Assembly: GCA_034439915.1 (NCBI GenBank)
Contig: JAWXBI010000284.1
Coordinates: 1 to 11,446 of the forward strand
Reading direction: 5' to 3'
DNA: 11,446 nucleotides
Origin: JADJLQ01 sp034439915
Lineage (GTDB): Bacteria; Bacteroidota; Bacteroidia; Chitinophagales; Saprospiraceae
Shown: one piece after another, positions 8,573-11,446 of the stretch
Position numbering within the stretch: position 1 is the first letter of the stretch
Layout: every line of letters starts with the position of its first letter
Notes under the pieces: generated by a model
What the model was told of the DNA's origin: nothing
Database searches by the model: none
The model's input: only the letters and a program-made list of their open reading frames with translations
Made by a program: the position numbers and the translations under genes

Positions 8573-8607
8573 CGAATTAGGTCGATTGTTAATGGAATTA
8601 ATATCCA

Positions 8608-9216
8608 ATGAAAACAAAGTCCCGTAAATCATTGCCCTGGAAGGTTAATTACCTGGGTAGTTTTGTGGACCTGAACGTAACCCCTCAGGATAAACCATTA
8701 GTTGCCATTGTCGGAAGATCCAATGTGGGCAAATCGAGTTTTATTAACACCATCTGTGAATTTAAGGAATTAGCCAGGACTTCTTCCAAACCGGGTAAAA
8801 CACAAACGTTAAATTATTACGAAGTAAACAGGGATTTTTATCTGGTCGATATGCCCGGGTACGGCTATGCCGGGGTATCCAAGGTACTGAGGCAATCCTG
8901 GAGTGATTTTTCGCAAAATTTTATACTTAACGCAACCCAACTTACCTGCTTATTTATCCTGACAGACGCCAATATTGAACCGCAGGAACTGGATCTTAAA
9001 TTTATTGCCTGGTGTGGGGAGAAAGAAATTCCAATACATATTATCAGGACCAAAATTGATAGGTCTAAACCTATTATAATCAACAAATTGGAAGAATTAT
9101 TTAAACTAAAATTGCAAGATCATTGGGAGGAATTACCCGTTATTACACGGCATTCATCTGTAACTAAAGAAGGGACGTTGGAATTGCGACTTGCGATAGA
9201 AAGAATGTGTAAATAA
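8608..9216 (+). CDS. engB: Ribosome biogenesis GTP-binding protein EngB/YsxC (YihA family)
   Basis: A 202-residue TRAFAC-class GTPase with all G motifs in order: the P-loop GRSNVGKS at 36-43, the switch I region KPGKTQTLNYY at 61-71 with its conserved Thr, G3 DMPGYGYA at 81-88, G4 TKID at 148-151, and G5 SSVTKEG at 183-189. The long GRSNVGKSS/KPGKTQ/PGYGYA combination is specific to EngB rather than Era or Der. In studied bacteria this protein is usually essential and helps assemble the large (50S) ribosomal subunit in the cytoplasm. Length is normal for the family. The ATG at 8608 gives a basic N-terminus (MKTKSRKSLPWK) that leads directly into the domain; a nearby ATG at 8592 is out of frame. 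The next gene begins 32 bp downstream on the same strand, which suggests co-transcription with the acyltransferase. Nothing appears missing or truncated. Confidence 0.97.
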   Translation: MKTKSRKSLPWKVNYLGSFVDLNVTPQDKPLVAIVGRSNVGKSSFINTICEFKELARTSSKPGKTQTLNYYEVNRDFYLVDMPGYGYAGVSKVLRQSWSDFSQNFILNATQLTCLFILTDANIEPQELDLKFIAWCGEKEIPIHIIRTKIDRSKPIIINKLEELFKLKLQDHWEELPVITRHSSVTKEGTLELRLAIERMCK

Positions 9217-9248
9217 CCGTAAAATTTAAGGTAGTTTTACAAGTCCAA

Positions 9249-10931
9249 ATGGAATTACCAATTCAGCCGCAACCTCATGTCATAGAAGATATAGAAAAGT
9301 GGCCGATTTTCAAACTATATGCGGGGAGAGATAAGCTGGTCCAGGAGATTAACAAGAATGCCGTTCGCAGTTTACGCTCAAAATATACAGGTAAACTGGA
9401 CAAATTATTGGCGCGCACTATTTACATGGAGAAAATCAGGATGCGGGAAGAACCCTGGAATGCTGATCCCCAGAATGAACCGCTTTTCTGGAAAAAAATC
9501 CAAAAATCACTGCCCGATAGTTCCGCTGAGCTATCAGAAATTCAAAACAGAAGCGAATACCTGTTGCGAAAAATCATCGAACGCTATGCGGAAGAAATAG
9601 CTGGTGGGTTTAAAAAGAAAACCTTTTTAGTAGCCCGGAGGATTCTCAGTTTTTTTTTCCGGAGATTGCTCAATGCGGCCAGCGCCAAAAACATTTTTTA
9701 TATTTTCCGTTCCAAACATCAGATCAGTGAAAGGATCAAGTTGTTTGGCCCGCTGGATAAAATAAGAGCCTTGTCCAAAGAAGGGGTGCTGGTTATTGTT
9801 CCCACGCATTCATCCAATATGGACAGCATTCTGATAGGATTTGCTCTGGATGAAATCGCAGGCTTGCCGGCATTTTCCTATGGTGCCGGTTTGAATTTGT
9901 ATAATTCAGAATTGTTCGGGTACTTCATGAACCGCCTGGGTGCTTACCGGGTTGACCGGAGGAAAAAAAACCCGGTCTACCTGGAGAGCTTAAAAGCGAT
10001 GTCCAATATTTCCTTACAATGGGGTACGAATACCCTTTTTTTTCCGGGTGGTACACGCTCCAGGTCCGGATCTTTGGAAACAAAACTAAAACTGGGTTTA
10101 TTAGGAACGGCTGTAGAAGCGCAGCGCGAAATTTTACGGTTCGGCAATAAACGAAAAATATTTATCGTTCCGGTTGTCCTGAATTACCATTGTGTATTGG
10201 AAGCCAGGTACCTGATCGAACAACACCTGAGATCCATAGGCAAGGATACCTATCTGGGAAGCAGCAAGGACGAGTTCAAAAGTTTTAAAAATATATTTGT
10301 CTTTCTCTATAGACTGCTGTCCAAAAGTTCTGAAATAGCCTTATCATTTGGTTCGCCTCTGGATGTTATAGGGAATGAAGTCAATGATCAGGGGATCAGC
10401 CTGGACCAGAAAGGTCAGTGCATCAAACTCGAGGATTATTTTGTTTCTGTTGAGGCGGAAGGGGAAGCCACAGAAGCACAGCGAGACAATGTCTACACGT
10501 CTGTCCTGGCTGAAAAAATTGTTACCAGCTATCACAGCCATAATGTGGTATTCAGCACCAATCTGGTAGCGTATTGTGCATTTAAAACGATTGAAGACCT
10601 GAACCCCAACCTGGATGTATTTGCCTTATTGCGCCTGGGGCTGGACGAGGTGGAACTTGAACCCGGACTTTTGGCCCGGCACATCGGCGACGTCCAGGCC
10701 ATCTTGATCGAAGAAGAAAAGAAAGGTAATATCCGGCTCGATAATTCAGCGGTATTACCGCCGTTGGAGTGTATAGCGGATGCCATCAATAGTATAGGGG
10801 TCTTCCATTCCATCAAACCCCTGAAATATACTAAGCAGGGAAAAGTAACTTCTGGCAACCTTAAAATGTTGTATTTCTACCACAACCGGTTGGATACCTA
10901 CGAATTTTTAAAACAGTATTGGAACAATTAA
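9249..10931 (+). CDS. Glycerolipid acyltransferase of the PlsB/PlsC superfamily (probable glycerol-3-phosphate acyltransferase)
   Basis: A 560-residue protein with the acyltransferase block in its middle. Motif I is HSSNMD (His187, Asp192; the HX4D catalytic pair), motif II GAYRVDRR (231-238), motif III FPGGTRSRSG (265-274, binding the phosphate of the acceptor) and motif IV VPVVLNY (307-313). Motifs II and III resemble GPAT/PlsB (GAFFIRR, EGGRSRTG) more than PlsC (FPEGTRS), so acylation of glycerol-3-phosphate at sn-1 is the better guess. Lysophosphatidate acylation remains possible. The protein is much shorter than E. coli PlsB (about 807 residues). The N-terminal 180 residues are charged and helical, with a short hydrophobic or basic patch (TFLVARRILSFFFRRLL, 125-141) that may seat the enzyme on the inner membrane. 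The roughly 200 residues after the catalytic block are helical and acidic, with no motif I recognise. It sits between engB and an exonuclease gene on the same strand, apparently one transcript. Confidence 0.85.
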   Translation: MELPIQPQPHVIEDIEKWPIFKLYAGRDKLVQEINKNAVRSLRSKYTGKLDKLLARTIYMEKIRMREEPWNADPQNEPLFWKKIQKSLPDSSAELSEIQNRSEYLLRKIIERYAEEIAGGFKKKTFLVARRILSFFFRRLLNAASAKNIFYIFRSKHQISERIKLFGPLDKIRALSKEGVLVIVPTHSSNMDSILIGFALDEIAGLPAFSYGAGLNLYNSELFGYFMNRLGAYRVDRRKKNPVYLESLKAMSNISLQWGTNTLFFPGGTRSRSGSLETKLKLGLLGTAVEAQREILRFGNKRKIFIVPVVLNYHCVLEARYLIEQHLRSIGKDTYLGSSKDEFKSFKNIFVFLYRLLSKSSEIALSFGSPLDVIGNEVNDQGISLDQKGQCIKLEDYFVSVEAEGEATEAQRDNVYTSVLAEKIVTSYHSHNVVFSTNLVAYCAFKTIEDLNPNLDVFALLRLGLDEVELEPGLLARHIGDVQAILIEEEKKGNIRLDNSAVLPPLECIADAINSIGVFHSIKPLKYTKQGKVTSGNLKMLYFYHNRLDTYEFLKQYWNN

Positions 10932-10971
10932 TCATTGGCTGCAAGCCATTGGAGGCATTGAATCTTAGCCT

Positions 10972-11446
10972 ATGAACTTTATTGTATTTGACCTTGAATT
11001 GACTTGTTGGGAAGGCGACCCGGCGGGCCGTATGCAGGAAATCATCGAGATAGGGGCGTATAAAGTAGATTCCTGGAGACATACCCGCAGTAAGTTTAAC
11101 CGGTTTGTTAAACCCAAGGTGTATCCCATCCTTTCCCCGTTCTGTGTCCAACTGACCAGCATTACCCAGGCAGATATCGATAAAGCCCGGAATTTTAAAA
11201 CCGTGCTGCAGGAATTTCATACCTGGTGCGAACTGGATATTGAGCCCCATCACTTTATTGCCTGGGGTAGCCATGACCTTCAATACCTCATTGACAATTG
11301 TAAGCTCCATGGTTTGGAAACGGAATGGACCCAGCCATATACCGATTTAAAAAAACAATACCAGCGTATAAAAAAATTATACGAGCCCAAAGGACTTAAA
11401 CACGCCACCGAATCGGAGGGATGGGAATTTGACGGTACCCAGCACC
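10972..11446 (+). CDS. DEDDh 3'-5' exonuclease, ERI-1/KapD-like, 3'-partial
   Basis: The ATG at 10972 opens a frame that runs uninterrupted off the right edge, giving 158 complete codons. The N-terminus FIVFDLELTCW holds the first catalytic pair, Asp7 and Glu9 (ExoI motif DxE). QEIIEIGAYKVD (22-33) is the next strand pair. ILSPFCVQLTSITQADID (53-70) is the helix signature typical of ERI-1/KapD/Snipper proteins. WGSHDLQYL (98-106) supplies Asp102 of ExoII. Near the edge, LKHATESEGWEFDGTQH (142-158) leads into what should be the H-x4-D motif of ExoIII; the window stops at or just at the catalytic His158. Members of this family trim 3' overhangs of RNA or DNA using two metal ions. The bacterial substrate is not well established. 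It starts 40 bp after the acyltransferase stop, so it probably belongs to the same transcript. Bacterial KapD-like proteins are around 180-210 residues, so about 30-50 more are expected. Confidence 0.88.
   Translation, partial: MNFIVFDLELTCWEGDPAGRMQEIIEIGAYKVDSWRHTRSKFNRFVKPKVYPILSPFCVQLTSITQADIDKARNFKTVLQEFHTWCELDIEPHHFIAWGSHDLQYLIDNCKLHGLETEWTQPYTDLKKQYQRIKKLYEPKGLKHATESEGWEFDGTQH

Noticed and set aside
9219..9240. Inverted repeat GTAAAA / TTTTAC between engB and the acyltransferase gene
   Set aside because: A 6-bp AT-rich stem with a 10-base loop and no U-tract after it; too weak for a terminator and it sits inside a likely operon.
10861..11310. 149-codon open frame on the minus strand at the right end
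   Set aside because: It is antisense to the DEDDh exonuclease, whose catalytic motifs are clear on the plus strand, and it overlaps the end of the acyltransferase gene.
1..11446. Mobile elements, CRISPR arrays, tRNA/rRNA genes, defence or toxin-antitoxin modules
   Set aside because: No transposase, integrase, terminal inverted repeat, regularly spaced repeat, tRNA-like cloverleaf or defence-family motif was recognised on either strand.

Overview
The window looks like an ordinary chromosomal stretch of a Bacteroidota bacterium, most likely from the Saprospiraceae or a close relative. Four things point there. There is an outer-membrane beta-barrel protein of the TonB-dependent-receptor-like OMP_b-brl_3 type. 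A very large secreted protein ends in a type IX secretion (T9SS) type A sorting domain and carries Cys/Trp blocks of the 'TDWC', 'GSYDNC' and 'CWG..V.DK' kind that I associate with giant Saprospiraceae surface proteins. Promoter-like sequences fit the Bacteroidota TTG / TAnnTTTG pattern. Start codons are not preceded by strong Shine-Dalgarno sequences.

Layout from left to right: (1) the 3' part of an outer-membrane beta-barrel receptor gene (+, 1-1800), open at the left edge. (2) Convergent to it, a minus-strand pair: a 34-codon predicted lipoprotein (2305-2201) whose end overlaps the start of a YtxJ-type monothiol bacilliredoxin gene (2229-1846). Its upstream region holds two TATATTTG boxes flanking a 13-bp palindrome. 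(3) A 1756-residue T9SS cargo protein (+, 2545-7815) with two lamin-tail-like domains, Cys-rich repeat blocks and a C-terminal sorting domain. (4) Convergent to it, a 212-residue small outer-membrane beta-barrel protein (-, 8491-7853) with a well-formed candidate promoter. (5) Divergent from that, a compact plus-strand run of EngB/YsxC ribosome-biogenesis GTPase (8608-9216), a PlsB/PlsC-superfamily glycerolipid acyltransferase (9249-10931) and the 5' part of an ERI-1/KapD-type DEDDh 3'-5' exonuclease (10972 to the right edge), with gaps of 32 and 40 bp.

The right-hand run is housekeeping (ribosome assembly, phospholipid synthesis, nucleic-acid processing) and is probably co-transcribed. The left and centre carry envelope functions: outer-membrane proteins, a secreted surface protein, a small lipoprotein and a thiol-redox protein. 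There is no sign of a mobile element, CRISPR array, phage, tRNA or rRNA, or defence island. No intergenic stretch exceeds 300 bp. I found no convincing evidence of an undescribed multi-gene system. The most unusual local feature is the tiny lipoprotein overlapping the bacilliredoxin gene.
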